Below are positions 8,179 to 15,064 of a DNA stretch of 49,196 nt, piece by piece. The position numbers and the translations under genes are program-made. This stretch comes from JAICUY01 sp035708065. GTDB lineage: Bacteria; Chloroflexota; Limnocylindria; QHBO01. The notes below the pieces were generated by a model, which made no database searches, had not been told where the DNA came from, and saw only the letters and a program-made list of their open reading frames with translations. The DNA lies in the NCBI GenBank assembly GCA_035708065.1, contig DASSTC010000077.1, positions 1 through 49,196 on the forward strand. The letters are read 5' to 3'. Positions within the stretch are counted from its first letter, which is position 1; each line of letters starts with the position of its first letter.

Positions 8179-9710
8179 GTCGCCCGGCGCGTCGGGTCGT
8201 CCTGTGCGTGCTCGACGGCTTCGGGTTGGGCGACGACCCGCAGCGCAATGCGCTCCTCGCCGCTTCGATGTGGAACTGGCGCCGGATCACCGACGAGTGG
8301 CCGACCTGCCGGCTGCAGGCGTCGGGCACGGCCGTCGGGCTGCCCGAGGGACAGATGGGCAACAGCGAGGTCGGCCACCTGAACCTCGGGGCGGGCTTCC
8401 CGGTGCTCCAGGACCTGCCGCGCATCAATCGCGCGATCGACGACGGGTCGTTCGCGACGAACGCGGTGCTGGACGCGACCGTCGACCATGCGGTGCGCAA
8501 GGACGCCCGGCTGCACCTGCTCGGGCTCGTCGGCCCCGGCGGGATCCATGCCGTCGACGGACATATCGTGGCGATGGCTCAGTTGGCCCACGACCGCGGG
8601 CTCTCCGCGGAGCGCGTCTTCCTGCACGCCTTCACCGACGGCCGTGACACGCCGCCACGCTCGGCGATCGAGATCGTGCCGGAGCTCGAGGAGCGGCTGG
8701 CCGGCCTGGCGCGCATCGCCACGGTCAGCGGCCGGTACTACGCCATGGACCGCGACGGTCGCTGGGATCGGACGAAGCGCGCCTGGGATGCGATCGTCCA
8801 TGGAATCGGTCTGCATGCGGCCAGCGCCAAACAGGCGGTCGAGGACGCCTACGCACGCGGTGTCTCGGACGAGTTCATCGAGCCGACCGTGGTCGTCGAC
8901 GGCGGCGCGGTTGCCGATCACGATGCGGTCATCCACCTGAACTTCCGTGCCGACCGTGCGCGGCAGCTGACCCAGGCGCTCGTGCTCGACGGCTTCGACG
9001 CGTTCGATCGCGGCCGCATGCCGGTCGACCTGGCGGTCGCCACGCTGACCGAGTACCAGGCTCCGGACGAACTGCCGGTGGAGGTCGCCGTTCCGCCGCT
9101 GCAGATCGACTCGCTGGCGGCCGAGCTGTCGCGTCGCAATATCAGCCAGCTGCACATCGCCGAGACCGAGAAGTACGCCCACGTGACCTACTTCTTCAAT
9201 GGCGGCGTCGAGGCGCCGTTTCCCGGCGAGGATCGGGTGCTGGTGCCGTCCAACCGCGAGGTGGCGACCTACGACCAGGCGCCGGCGATGCGCGCGCCGG
9301 AGATCACCGACCGGCTGGTCGAGGCGATCGAGGCGCGACGCTACGGCTTCATCGTGGCGAACTACGCCAACCCGGACATGGTCGGTCACACCGGTGTGTG
9401 GGACGCCGCCGTCGAAGCTGCCGAGGTGGTCGACAGCTGCCTGGGACGGCTCGCGCGCGCGACGCTGGGAACCGATGCGGCGCTGCTGATCACCGCCGAC
9501 CACGGCAACATCGAGCAGATGCGTGACGCGCACGGTGCTCCCCAGACGAAGCACACCACCTCGCCGGTGCCGCTGGCGCTGGTCGCCGATGGCTTCCAGG
9601 ACCGGCAGCTGCGCGACGGGAGCCTCGCCGACGTGGCGCCCACCGTGTGCGAGCTGCTCGACATCCCGCCCGGTCCCGAAATGACCGGCCGCAGCCTGCT
9701 CCGGGAGTGA
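8175..9710 (+). CDS. gpmI: 2,3-bisphosphoglycerate-independent phosphoglycerate mutase
   Basis: Interconverts 3- and 2-phosphoglycerate through a phosphoserine intermediate, using two Mn2+ ions. The 511-residue protein is of normal length. The alkaline-phosphatase-like domain begins with metal ligand Asp14 (VLDGFG), and the nucleophile is Ser64 in MGNSEVGH. Other motifs are FTDGRDTPP, SGRYYAMDRD, NFRADRARQ, EKYAHVTYFFNGG, NYANPDMVGHTG and ITADHGN. GTG 8175 overlaps the tpiA stop (GTGA). Together with tpiA it supplies two non-adjacent steps of lower glycolysis. No concerns about integrity. Confidence 0.96.
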   Translation: MSRPARRVVLCVLDGFGLGDDPQRNALLAASMWNWRRITDEWPTCRLQASGTAVGLPEGQMGNSEVGHLNLGAGFPVLQDLPRINRAIDDGSFATNAVLDATVDHAVRKDARLHLLGLVGPGGIHAVDGHIVAMAQLAHDRGLSAERVFLHAFTDGRDTPPRSAIEIVPELEERLAGLARIATVSGRYYAMDRDGRWDRTKRAWDAIVHGIGLHAASAKQAVEDAYARGVSDEFIEPTVVVDGGAVADHDAVIHLNFRADRARQLTQALVLDGFDAFDRGRMPVDLAVATLTEYQAPDELPVEVAVPPLQIDSLAAELSRRNISQLHIAETEKYAHVTYFFNGGVEAPFPGEDRVLVPSNREVATYDQAPAMRAPEITDRLVEAIEARRYGFIVANYANPDMVGHTGVWDAAVEAAEVVDSCLGRLARATLGTDAALLITADHGNIEQMRDAHGAPQTKHTTSPVPLALVADGFQDRQLRDGSLADVAPTVCELLDIPPGPEMTGRSLLRE

Positions 9711-9714
9711 CTGA

Positions 9715-9720
9715 TATACT
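9715..9720 (+). promoter_or_regulatory. -10 element TATACT before secG, implying a near-leaderless mRNA
   Basis: TATACT ends 9 bp before the secG ATG. With normal -10 to start-site spacing (6-8 bp) the transcript would begin 1-3 nt upstream of, or at, the AUG, leaving no room for a Shine-Dalgarno sequence. Confidence 0.55.
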
Positions 9721-9729
9721 CCGGCGCCT

Positions 9730-9954
9730 ATGACTCCATTGACCATCGCCCAGATGATCCTGGCCGTGGCGCTCATCGCCGCCATCCTGCTGCAGCAGCG
9801 CGGGACCGGGCTCGGCGGAGCGTTCGGCGGCGAGGTGACGGCCTATCGCAGCCGTCGGGGGATCGAGCGCACGCTCTTCCGGCTGACGATCGTGCTGGCC
9901 GTCCTGTTCGTCATCTTCTCGCTGCTCAACCTCCTGCCGCAGGGCGGCCTGTAG
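9730..9954 (+). CDS. secG: Preprotein translocase subunit SecG
   Basis: Small accessory subunit of the SecYEG channel. The 74-residue protein has two predicted membrane helices (about 5-22 and 48-68) separated by the conserved glycine-rich loop LLQQRGTGLGGAFGG. It is the last gene of the glycolysis-linked cluster, as in many bacteria. It also has its own -10 element 9 bp upstream of the ATG, so it may be made from a leaderless transcript as well as by read-through. Followed directly by tRNA genes. Confidence 0.92.
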   Translation: MTPLTIAQMILAVALIAAILLQQRGTGLGGAFGGEVTAYRSRRGIERTLFRLTIVLAVLFVIFSLLNLLPQGGL

Positions 9955-9982
9955 GTCGATCGACGCCATCGGTCGAGTACGC

Positions 9983-9988
9983 TAGACT
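9983..9988 (+). promoter_or_regulatory. Probable -10 element TAGACT of the tRNA-Leu operon
   Basis: TAGACT ends 10 bp before the first base of tRNA-Leu(CAG), the right distance for a stable-RNA promoter. No clear -35 is visible. Confidence 0.45.
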
Positions 9989-9998
9989 CTCCCTTCGC

Positions 9999-10086
9999 GC
10001 CGAGGTGGCGGAATAGGCAGACGCGCTAGGTTCAGGACCTAGTGACCGTTAAGGTCGTGTGGGTTCAAGTCCCTCCCTCGGTACCA
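9999..10086 (+). tRNA. tRNA-Leu (anticodon CAG)
   Basis: The acceptor GCCGAGG pairs with CCTCGGT (one G-U pair), and the encoded CCA is at 10084-10086. The anticodon stem CTAGG/CCTAG encloses loop TTCAGGA with CAG at 10033-10035. A long variable arm (GACCGTTAAGGTC) and T-arm GGGTTCAAGTCCC make it a class II tRNA, as expected for Leu. Confidence 0.95.
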
Positions 10087-10101
10087 CACCCTCGATCACC
10101 T

Positions 10102-10186
10102 GCCCAGGTGGCGGAATTGGTATACGCGTACGTTTGAGGGGCGTATGAGGCAACTCATCCGGGTTCAAGTCCCGGCCTGGGCACCA
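10102..10186 (+). tRNA. tRNA-Leu (anticodon GAG)
   Basis: The acceptor GCCCAGG/CCTGGGC is perfect and the encoded CCA is at 10184-10186. The anticodon stem TACGT/GCGTA encloses loop TTGAGGG with GAG at 10136-10138. A long variable arm is present. Only 15 bp separate it from the preceding tRNA-Leu, so the two are probably co-transcribed. Confidence 0.94.
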
Positions 10187-10197
10187 ACTCCACCTCC

Positions 10198-10224
10198 ACG
10201 CCGCTCCCTTGCCGAGCGGCGTTT
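10198..10224 (+). terminator. Intrinsic terminator after the tRNA-Leu pair
   Basis: A 9-bp perfect stem (ACGCCGCTC at 10198-10206, GAGCGGCGT at 10214-10222) with a 7-nt loop is followed by a short T-run (TTTCT). It lies between tRNA-Leu(GAG) and tRNA-Val, so tRNA-Val probably has its own promoter (weak TAGCCT at 10229-10234). Confidence 0.7.
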
Positions 10225-10240
10225 CTGCTAGCCTCCGCGG

Positions 10241-10317
10241 GGGCGGTTAGCTCAGCCGGTCAGAGCACCTCGTTTACACCGAGGGGGCCGGGGGTTCGAG
10301 TCCCTCACCGCCCACCA
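10241..10317 (+). tRNA. tRNA-Val (anticodon TAC)
   Basis: The acceptor GGGCGGT pairs with ACCGCCC, and the encoded CCA is at 10315-10317. The anticodon stem CCTCG/CGAGG encloses loop TTTACAC with TAC at 10275-10277. The D-arm TTAGCTCAGCCGGTCAGAGC and T-arm GGGGGTTCGAGTCCCTC are canonical. Confidence 0.96.
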
Positions 10318-10360
10318 GGCGGCGGTTCGCTGCCTGGACCGAGCACACGGAGGAGGACCG

Positions 10361-10933
10361 ATGACCTGGCTCTGGATCGTCCTGATCGTCGTCGTCGTCA
10401 TCGCGCTGTTCCTGATCTTCGTCTACAACGGCCTCGTCCGGCTGCGCAACCAGGTCGACGAGGCGTGGAACCAGATCAGCGTCCAGCTGAAGCGCCGCCA
10501 CGACCTCATCCCCAACCTGGTGAACGCCGTACGCGGCTACATGGACTTTGAGCAGGAGACCCTGCAGAACGTCACCAACGCCCGGACCGCCGCGGTCGCT
10601 GCCGGCGCCCAGGGCCCCGCGAACGCCGGACAGGCCGCGGCCGCCGAGAACGCGCTGACCGGCGCCCTGCGCTCGCTGTTCGCCGTCGTCGAGAACTATC
10701 CCGATCTCAAGTCGAACCAGAACGTGCTCGAGCTCCAGGAGGAGCTGACCACGACCGAGAACCAGATCGGTTTCGCCCGGCAGCACTACAACGCCACCGT
10801 GCGCGAGCTGAACACCTCGGTGCAGACCTTCCCGAACGTGCTGATCGCCGGGATGTTCGGCTTCACCGAACGCGAGTACTTCCAGATCGAAGAGGCCGAT
10901 GCAGCGGTCCCCGAGGTGAACCTCCGCAGCTGA
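10361..10933 (+). CDS. lemA: LemA family protein
   Basis: LemA proteins are membrane-anchored four-helix-bundle proteins of uncertain molecular role, often encoded beside the HtpX protease. The 190-residue product has an N-terminal membrane helix (about residues 3-23) followed by the family core NQVDEAWNQISVQLKRRHDL and IPNLVNAVRGYMDFEQETL, and ends with the conserved FTEREYFQIEE. A strong AGGAGG at 10351-10356 sets the ATG at 10361. It is 19 bp before htpX, and the pair is probably one operon for envelope protein quality control. The function is inferred from that pairing only. Confidence 0.93.
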   Translation: MTWLWIVLIVVVVIALFLIFVYNGLVRLRNQVDEAWNQISVQLKRRHDLIPNLVNAVRGYMDFEQETLQNVTNARTAAVAAGAQGPANAGQAAAAENALTGALRSLFAVVENYPDLKSNQNVLELQEELTTTENQIGFARQHYNATVRELNTSVQTFPNVLIAGMFGFTEREYFQIEEADAAVPEVNLRS

Positions 10934-10952
10934 TGCGGCAGGCAGCGACGCG

Positions 10953-11909
10953 ATGAGCGCGCAGCCGCCGACGTTCTACTCGGCGATTCGCCGCAACCGG
11001 CGCGACAGCTGGCTGCTGGTGGCCGCCGTCGGTGGTGTCCTGGCGTTGCTCGGCGGCGCGATCGGCGCAGCGACCGGGTACGGCTGGTGGGGCGTGGGCA
11101 TCGCGCTGATCGTCGCGGCACTGATGAGCGTGGGGTCCTACTTCGGTGGCGACCAGCTCGTTCTGCTGTCGAGCGGCGCGAAACGTGTCGATGCCGCGCA
11201 GCCTGCCGGCGAGCACCGGCAGCTGCTCAACGTTGTCAACGAGATGCGGCTCGCCGCCGGGATTCCCATGCCGGAGGTGTACGTCATCGACGACACCGCA
11301 CCGAACGCCTTCGCCACCGGTCGCGACCCGAAGCACGCCTCGATCGCGGTGACGCGCGGCCTGCTCGAGAAGATGGATCGCGAGGAGCTGCAGGGCGTCA
11401 TCGCCCACGAGATGAGCCACGTCGACAATTACGACATCCGCTTCGCCCTGCTCGTCGGTGTCCTGGTCGGCGCGATCGCGCTGCTGGCCGATTGGTTCCT
11501 GCGGTTCACGTTCTGGGGCGGCGGCCGGCGCAGCTCGCGCGACGATCACAGTGGAGGCGGTGGGGGAGCGGCGATCCTCTTCCTGCTGGCGATCGTGCTG
11601 GCGATCCTGGCGCCGCTGATTTCGCGCCTCGTGCAGCTGGCGGTCAGCCGCCGGCGCGAATCGCTGGCCGACGTCTCCGGTGTGGAGCTCACCCGCAACC
11701 CGCATGGGCTGGCGCGTGCGCTGCGCAAGATCTCGGATGATCCGGAGGTGCTGGAGGTTGCCAACCGCGCCACGCAGCACCTGTACATCGTCAATCCGAT
11801 CAAGAGCTTCGAGGAGCGATCGAAGTCGATGTGGGACACCCATCCGCCGATCGGCGAGCGGATTCGGGTGCTCGAGAACCTCGCCGGACAGGTGGCGCCG
11901 GCGAGGTGA
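10953..11909 (+). CDS. htpX: M48 membrane metalloprotease HtpX
   Basis: Membrane zinc protease that degrades misfolded membrane proteins. The 318-residue protein has two N-terminal membrane helices (about 20-42 and 46-64), the zinc motif AHEMSHVDNYD with His152, Glu153 and His156, two further helices (about 163-184 and 205-229), and the third-ligand region RRRESLAD (Glu236). DDTAPNAFATGRDPKHA and the C-terminal DTHPPIGERIRVLE are HtpX hallmarks. ATG 10953 follows lemA closely. A Gly-rich loop sits before the fourth helix. A small hairpin (11918-11935) follows the stop. Confidence 0.95.
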   Translation: MSAQPPTFYSAIRRNRRDSWLLVAAVGGVLALLGGAIGAATGYGWWGVGIALIVAALMSVGSYFGGDQLVLLSSGAKRVDAAQPAGEHRQLLNVVNEMRLAAGIPMPEVYVIDDTAPNAFATGRDPKHASIAVTRGLLEKMDREELQGVIAHEMSHVDNYDIRFALLVGVLVGAIALLADWFLRFTFWGGGRRSSRDDHSGGGGGAAILFLLAIVLAILAPLISRLVQLAVSRRRESLADVSGVELTRNPHGLARALRKISDDPEVLEVANRATQHLYIVNPIKSFEERSKSMWDTHPPIGERIRVLENLAGQVAPAR

Positions 11910-11927
11910 ATCGGTCCTGCGGCGAGT

Positions 11928-11956
11928 TTGCCGCACATGGGGGCGTGTGCTATCTT
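11928..11956 (+). promoter_or_regulatory. Promoter of the tRNA-Phe/Gly/Gln/Cys cluster
   Basis: TTGCCG (11928-11933), a 17-bp spacer and TATCTT (11951-11956) form one of the few sites here with both hexamers. The -35 overlaps a 6-bp hairpin (TGCGGC/GCCGCA, 11918-11935) that could end the htpX message. tRNA-Phe starts 55 bp downstream of the -10. Confidence 0.55.
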
Positions 11957-12011
11957 GCGACCCCGAAAACGCAACCGTGAGCGGATGCTCGCCGATGATG
12001 CATCGGTCGAC

Positions 12012-12087
12012 GCCGAGGTAGCTCAGTTGGTAGAGCACCGCCCTGAAGAGGCGGGTGTCGTCAGTTCGAATCTGACCCTCGGCACCA
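12012..12087 (+). tRNA. tRNA-Phe (anticodon GAA)
   Basis: The acceptor GCCGAGG/CCTCGGC is perfect and CCA is encoded at 12085-12087. The stem CCGCC/GGCGG encloses loop CTGAAGA with GAA at 12045-12047. The D-arm TAGCTCAGTTGGTAGAGCA is standard. Confidence 0.96.
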
Positions 12088-12119
12088 ACCTCGCGGGGGC
12101 GTCATACTTGGAACAGCGG

Positions 12120-12195
12120 GCGGAAGTGGCTCAGTTGGTAGAGCATCACCTTGCCAAGGTGAGGGTCGCGGGTTCGAGTCCCGTCTTCCGCTCCA
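12120..12195 (+). tRNA. tRNA-Gly (anticodon GCC)
   Basis: The acceptor GCGGAAG/CTTCCGC is perfect and CCA is encoded at 12193-12195. The stem TCACC/GGTGA encloses loop TTGCCAA with GCC at 12153-12155. A possible separate -10 (CATACT, 12103-12108) lies 11 bp upstream. Confidence 0.96.
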
Positions 12196-12217
12196 TTTCT
12201 TTGCCCGGCGGATTCGG

Positions 12218-12291
12218 TGCCCCGTCGTCTAGTGGTAGGACAGCGGACTTTGGATCCGTGAACCGAGGTTCGAATCCTCGCGGGGCAGCCA
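12218..12291 (+). tRNA. tRNA-Gln (anticodon TTG)
   Basis: The acceptor TGCCCCG/CGGGGCA begins with the U-A pair typical of tRNA-Gln; the discriminator is G and CCA is encoded at 12289-12291. The anticodon stem GCGGA/TCCGT encloses loop CTTTGGA with TTG at 12250-12252. Confidence 0.96.
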
Positions 12292-12295
12292 GTGC

Positions 12296-12369
12296 GGCGA
12301 CGTGCCCGAGTGGTCAGGGAGCGGTCTGCAAAACCGCGTACACGGGTTCGATTCCCGTCGTCGCCTCCA
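12296..12369 (+). tRNA. tRNA-Cys (anticodon GCA)
   Basis: The acceptor GGCGACG/CGTCGCC is perfect, the discriminator is U as expected for Cys, and CCA is encoded at 12367-12369. The stem GCGGT/ACCGC encloses loop CTGCAAA with GCA at 12328-12330. It is 4 bp after tRNA-Gln and 4 bp before the cyclase ATG. Confidence 0.96.
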
Positions 12370-12373
12370 CGCC

Positions 12374-13645
12374 ATGGCCTTGCGAGAGCCGCGCGAACCA
12401 ATGATCCGCAGCGTCCTGGCGATCGGCTCCGATCCTCGAGACGACGAGGAGACGAGGCTGCGCAAGGTGCTGCTCCTCGTGGCGGCGCTCACGATCGTTC
12501 CTCTGGCCGTCCTATGGGGACTGCTGTACTGGCTGGTCGGCGCGGCGCTGCCGGCGCTCATCCCCTGGGTCTACGCCGTGATATCGCTGCTCGGCCTGCT
12601 GATGTTCGCGGCGACGAGGCGGTATCCCTGGTTTGCCGTCAGCCAGTTCGTGCCCTACATGATCCTGCCGTTCCTCCTGATGTGGAGCCTCGGCGGGCCC
12701 GTCAATGGAAGTGCGGCCGCCGTCTGGGCCGGGTTGGGGCCGATCGTGGCGCTGATGCTCGGGCATCGCCGCCTGGCCGCCGTCCTCGCCGCGACCTACC
12801 TGCTCCTCGTCGCCGTCACGGTCCTCGCTCCCGGACGTGCGGAGCCGTCCATCGGCGCCTGGCGCGACCTGTTCTTCGTTCTCAACCTCGGCGGGGTGCC
12901 ACTCGTCGCCTGGCTGCTCGTCCGCGTCTTCGCCGGGGGCCGGGAGGGGGCGCTCGCATCGGTCCGCTCGATGGTCGACCGGTACCTGCCGCCCGAGCTC
13001 GTCTCCGCCCTCGGCGCCGATCCGCACCGCCTGGACCTGGGCGGCGAGGTCGCCGATGTCACCGTCCTGTTCGCAGACCTGGGCGGCTACTCGACGTACG
13101 CCGAGACCCGGGCGCCGGCCGAGATCGTCCGCCTCCTGAACCGCTACTTCGCCGTCGCGCTGCCGGCGATCCTCGACGAGGGCGGGACACCGGTCCAGCT
13201 GCCGGGCGACGCCGTCTTCGCCGTGTTTGGCGCGCCGATCCCGCGCGCCGACCATGCCGTCCGGGCATGCCGGGCGGCGTGCGCCATCCTGCAGGGCACC
13301 GAAACGCTGGCGAGTGAAGGCACCGGTGGTCCGCGTTTCAGTATCGGCGTCAACTCCGGACCGGCGCTGGTCGGCAACATCGGCAGCGACCAGTACCGGA
13401 ATTTCACCGCCATCGGCGACACGACGAACGTGGCCTCCAGGCTGCAGGGACACGCGCAGGCTGGCGAGATCGTCATCGGCCCGCAGACCGCTCGCTCCCT
13501 GGACGGAGGCTGGGAGCTGTTGCCGCTCGGCGCGATCTCGGTGAAGGGACGCCGCCAGCAGGTCGAGGCCTACCGGATCAAGGGTTCACCGTCCGTCGAG
13601 CGCGCACCTCGACCTCGAGCCGTGCCCGCCGCGGCGGACCGGTAG
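12374..13645 (+). CDS. Membrane-bound class III adenylate/guanylate cyclase
   Basis: Predicted nucleotide cyclase making cAMP or cGMP. Residues ~30-185 hold about six membrane helices; a short linker (SMVDRYLPPELV) leads to the catalytic domain at about 225-395. Metal ligands are Asp235 (LFADLGGYS) and Asp279 (LPGDAVFAVF). The GDTTNVASRL segment (349-358) carries the transition-state Asn352 and Arg356. The substrate-recognition Lys normally four residues before the second Asp is Gln275, which may alter specificity or activity. The start is uncertain: ATG 12374 lies only 4 nt after tRNA-Cys and ATG 12401 is an alternative; neither has a Shine-Dalgarno. The open frame extends upstream into tRNA-Cys but that part cannot be coding. 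A tRNA gene follows 19 bp after the stop. Confidence 0.88.
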   Translation: MALREPREPMIRSVLAIGSDPRDDEETRLRKVLLLVAALTIVPLAVLWGLLYWLVGAALPALIPWVYAVISLLGLLMFAATRRYPWFAVSQFVPYMILPFLLMWSLGGPVNGSAAAVWAGLGPIVALMLGHRRLAAVLAATYLLLVAVTVLAPGRAEPSIGAWRDLFFVLNLGGVPLVAWLLVRVFAGGREGALASVRSMVDRYLPPELVSALGADPHRLDLGGEVADVTVLFADLGGYSTYAETRAPAEIVRLLNRYFAVALPAILDEGGTPVQLPGDAVFAVFGAPIPRADHAVRACRAACAILQGTETLASEGTGGPRFSIGVNSGPALVGNIGSDQYRNFTAIGDTTNVASRLQGHAQAGEIVIGPQTARSLDGGWELLPLGAISVKGRRQQVEAYRIKGSPSVERAPRPRAVPAAADR

Positions 13646-13664
13646 CATGTCGACCATCCGCGGT

Positions 13665-13748
13665 GCCGGAGTGGCGGAACGGCAGACGCAGCCGACTTAA
13701 AATCGGCGGCCGCAAGGCGTGGGGGTTCGAATCCCTCCTCCGGCACCA
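13665..13748 (+). tRNA. tRNA-Leu (anticodon TAA)
   Basis: The acceptor GCCGGAG/CTCCGGC is perfect and CCA is encoded at 13746-13748. The stem GCCGA/TCGGC encloses loop CTTAAAA with TAA at 13698-13700. A long variable arm (GGCCGCAAGGC) identifies class II tRNA-Leu. It ends 25 bp before the convergent cpaE stop. Confidence 0.96.
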
Positions 13749-13773
13749 GCTCCCATGCGGCGCCTGCGCTCTC

Positions 13774-14979
13774 TCAGCGGCGGCCGAACAGGCCGCGCCG
13801 ATGCTGCTGCTGGCGCCCCATGCCGCGCGCCGACTCGATCCCCAGGATCGCCTCGACCAGGCCGTGGAGCGCGGTGGCCGCCGCCGAGGTCGGCCGTCCG
13901 ATGACGACGGGCACGCCCTCGTTCACCGCGCGGATCATCTCGACCTCGGTGTACGGGATCTCGGCGGCGGGATGCGAGCCGAGCAGGTTCTCGATGTCGC
14001 GGGTCTTCAGCAGCTCCTTGGGGAAGACGTGGTTGACGACGAAGTGCGTCCGGGCGCGCAGCGTGGCGGTCTCGGCCAGGAAGCCGAGCAGCAGGCTCGT
14101 CGCGCGCAGCGCTGCGATCTCCGGGAAGATGACGAAGACGTGCGTGTCCGCCTGCTCGAGGATCCAGAGCGTCCGCGCGTCGAGGCGGCTCCCGCAGTCG
14201 ACGACGATGACGTCGAACCGCGGCCGGAAGATCGTCACGATCCGCTCGAGCTGATCGACGGTGACCCTGAAGTCGGCTTCCGGGTTCGTCGGCGCAGCCA
14301 GGACCGATACGCCCGAGCTGTGGATGGTCAGGTAGGAGGCTGCGAGCTCCGGGTCCGACAGCGCGGGCTCGTCGCCGGCGAGGCCGGCGATATCGAAGCG
14401 CGGCGACAGGTTGAGGTGCGTCGCCACCTGCCCGAACTGCAGGTCCAGGTCGATGAGCAGCACGCGCGCCGGAATCGCTCCCGGCTTCCCCGATGCGCCC
14501 GCCAGCATCACCGCGCTGTTCACGGCCAGGGTCGTCGTCCCGACGCCGCCCTTCGGCGAGAAGAACGTGATCATCTGCGTGGCGGTGATCTCCCGACCGG
14601 CGTCGCCGGGGCGTAGCCTGCCGGCGCGGATGAGGAGCGCCTCGACGCGCGCCTCGAGCTCGCGTGGCGCGAAGCCAGCGGCGATCACGTCATCCGCACC
14701 GGCTTCCAGGAAGGCGATGCGGGCCTCGACGTCGCCCGCTGGCGCGATCACCAGGATCGGCGTCGGCACGTCGGCGGCCGCCCGCATGCCGGGGATGGCG
14801 CCCGAGACGGCCAGGCCCTCGGCGATGATCAGGTCGGACTGGCCGTCGCGCAGGCTGGCGACGGCCTCCGCGGCGTTGTGGACCGTCGTGGCGAGATAGC
14901 CCGCATCCTTCAGCACACTCTCGACGTGCTCGCGAAGGTCGTCGGACGGCGCACACAGGAGGATGGGATTTCGCGGCAT
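13774..14979 (-). CDS. cpaE: CpaE-like protein: degenerate receiver domain fused to MinD/ParA-type ATPase
   Basis: The 401-residue product has the two-part CpaE layout. Residues 1-120 form a receiver-like domain (ILLCAPSDDLREHVESVLKD) in which the phospho-acceptor Asp position is Glu54 (DLIIAE). Residues ~133-390 form a MinD/ParA-type ATPase with deviant Walker A (SPKGGVGTTT, KGGVGTT at 143-149), LIDLDLQFGQVA, and Walker B region VVDCGSRLDART. CpaE proteins localise and help drive Tad/Flp pilus assembly, but no pilus genes are in the window, so this copy is an orphan as far as can be seen. The Arg/Gln-rich end (GRQQQHRRGLFGRR) may bind membrane or nucleic acid. It has its own TATACT promoter, back-to-back with that of rpsF. 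Confidence 0.85.
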   Translation of the reverse strand: MPRNPILLCAPSDDLREHVESVLKDAGYLATTVHNAAEAVASLRDGQSDLIIAEGLAVSGAIPGMRAAADVPTPILVIAPAGDVEARIAFLEAGADDVIAAGFAPRELEARVEALLIRAGRLRPGDAGREITATQMITFFSPKGGVGTTTLAVNSAVMLAGASGKPGAIPARVLLIDLDLQFGQVATHLNLSPRFDIAGLAGDEPALSDPELAASYLTIHSSGVSVLAAPTNPEADFRVTVDQLERIVTIFRPRFDVIVVDCGSRLDARTLWILEQADTHVFVIFPEIAALRATSLLLGFLAETATLRARTHFVVNHVFPKELLKTRDIENLLGSHPAAEIPYTEVEMIRAVNEGVPVVIGRPTSAAATALHGLVEAILGIESARGMGRQQQHRRGLFGRR

Positions 14980-15019
14980 CGATTCCTTCGTGTGCGGGGT
15001 CTGGGCTCGGAAACGCCTG

Positions 15020-15025
15020 AGTATA
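15020..15025 (-). promoter_or_regulatory. -10 element TATACT of cpaE (minus strand)
   Basis: Reads TATACT on the minus strand, 40 bp before the cpaE ATG. It is divergent from the rpsF promoter, the two -10 elements being only 27 bp apart. Confidence 0.5.
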
Positions 15026-15028
15026 GCG

Positions 15029-15058
15029 TTGGCTTCCGAGGAAGCTTCCGACTATACT
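15029..15058 (+). promoter_or_regulatory. Promoter of the rpsF-ssb-rpsR operon
   Basis: TTGGCT (15029-15034), an 18-bp spacer and TATACT (15053-15058). Transcription should begin near 15065, leaving a leader of about 110 nt before rpsF. Confidence 0.6.
15040..15049. promoter_or_regulatory. Palindrome GGAAGCTTCC between divergent promoters
   Basis: A perfect 10-bp palindrome within the rpsF promoter spacer and immediately upstream of the divergent cpaE -10. The nearby GGCTTCCGA (15031-15039) repeats one arm. Its position would let one bound protein act on both promoters; no regulator can be named. Confidence 0.35.
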
Positions 15059-15064
15059 TGGCCG

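Noticed and set aside
10119..10126. GGTATACG as another TATACT-like promoter
   Set aside because: It lies inside the D-arm of tRNA-Leu(GAG) and is explained by tRNA structure.
12302..12373. Extended N-terminus of the cyclase inside tRNA-Cys
   Set aside because: The first 24 codons of the open frame coincide with tRNA-Cys, so they cannot be the normal protein start.
11928..12404. 158-codon plus-strand open frame across the tRNA cluster
   Set aside because: It runs straight through tRNA-Phe, Gly, Gln and Cys; the apparent peptide only reflects repeated tRNA arms.
9999..13748. tRNA genes as attachment sites of an integrated element
   Set aside because: No integrase, no repeated tRNA 3' ends and no cargo genes lie beside them; flanking genes are ordinary chromosomal ones.
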